5,721 nt of DNA, from positions 1 to 5,721 of the forward strand of contig DTVC01000044.1 in assembly GCA_012963775.1 (NCBI GenBank). The letters are read 5' to 3'. The stretch is from Candidatus Pelagibacter sp. (GTDB lineage Bacteria > Pseudomonadota > Alphaproteobacteria > Pelagibacterales > Pelagibacteraceae). The notes under the pieces are model-generated. The model saw nothing but the letters and a program-made list of their open reading frames with translations, had not been told where the DNA came from and did not search any database. The position numbers were made by a program, and so were the translations under genes. Positions 5,621-5,721 of the stretch are shown piece by piece; positions within the stretch are counted from its first letter, which is position 1; each line of letters starts with the position of its first letter.

Positions 5621-5650
5621 TTTATCTCTTTTGTTACAAGTTTGTTACAA
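5621..5650 (-). promoter_or_regulatory. Candidate promoter of the small leftward gene, overlapping the tandem repeats
   Basis: On the minus strand TTGTAA (5650 to 5645) is followed after 18 nt by GATAAA (5626 to 5621), each 4 of 6 to consensus, giving transcription start near 5614 and a leader of about 10 nt to the GTG. The -35 element is part of one of the two 11-bp repeats, so a protein binding the repeats would control this promoter. Confidence 0.35.
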
Positions 5651-5651
5651 G
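5630..5651. repeat. Two tandem 11-bp repeats containing TTGT-T-ACAA inverted repeats (operator-like)
   Basis: TTTGTTACAAG occurs twice back to back (5630-5640 and 5641-5651). Each copy contains TTGTTACAA, a perfect inverted repeat of TTGT about a single central base (5631-5639 and 5642-5650). The centres are 11 bp apart, about one helical turn, so dimers would bind on the same DNA face. A degenerate third start, TTTGAACAG, follows at 5652. The placement just upstream of the small leftward gene suggests an operator, but a chance duplication is possible. Confidence 0.55.
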
Positions 5652-5721
5652 TTTGAACAGTGTTTTTAGTGAATCTTTATGCTATTTATTTTTAATTAAC
5701 CTGACTTCTTGTCTGTAAATT

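Noticed and set aside
5698..5721. Possible C-terminal end of another leftward gene (frame reading FTDKKSG then stop)
   Set aside because: Only seven codons are inside the window and all three frames stop within a short distance, so there is not enough to support a gene.

Overview
The window is strongly AT-rich, with short or overlapping gene junctions, few Shine-Dalgarno sites, lysine/isoleucine/asparagine-rich proteins and very small intergenic gaps. These features, together with the gene content, suggest a streamlined marine alphaproteobacterium of the SAR11/Pelagibacterales type. This assignment is an inference from composition and style; no marker gene is present.

Layout. Positions 1-558 are read leftwards: a NifU/SufU-type Fe-S scaffold protein (160-558) followed after 1 nt by the start of an HPP-family membrane protein that runs off the left edge (1-158). 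A short divergent promoter region (about 559-602) separates these from a rightward block. That block holds a 20-codon mini-ORF (603-665), moeA for molybdenum cofactor synthesis (667-1923), and then three tightly packed genes: a 10-TM EamA/DMT transporter (1969-2874), a creatinase (2880-4097, 5 nt after the transporter) and an arginine:glycine-type amidinotransferase (4100-5215, 2 nt after the creatinase). A possible 19-residue membrane micropeptide (5250-5309) and a convincing intrinsic terminator (5340-5370) close the block. A small leftward gene of unknown function (5376-5603) follows, starting at GTG and preceded by two tandem 11-bp repeats, each containing the inverted repeat TTGT-T-ACAA, that overlap its likely promoter.

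The most interesting unit is the transporter-creatinase-amidinotransferase cassette. The creatinase keeps every substrate-binding residue of the Pseudomonas enzyme (Phe62, Arg64, His234, Glu264, Arg337, Glu360 here), so hydrolysis of creatine to sarcosine and urea is well supported. The amidinotransferase keeps the full Cys/His/Asp catalytic set, but the two pocket positions that differ between glycine-specific and other amidinotransferases are Tyr244 and Ile246 rather than Asn and Met. No guanidinoacetate N-methyltransferase is present. The cassette therefore looks like a guanidino-compound utilisation or exchange module that could yield sarcosine/glycine, urea and arginine. That would matter to a cell that, like cultured SAR11, depends on an outside supply of glycine or its precursors. 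The pathway is an inference; the enzyme families are secure.
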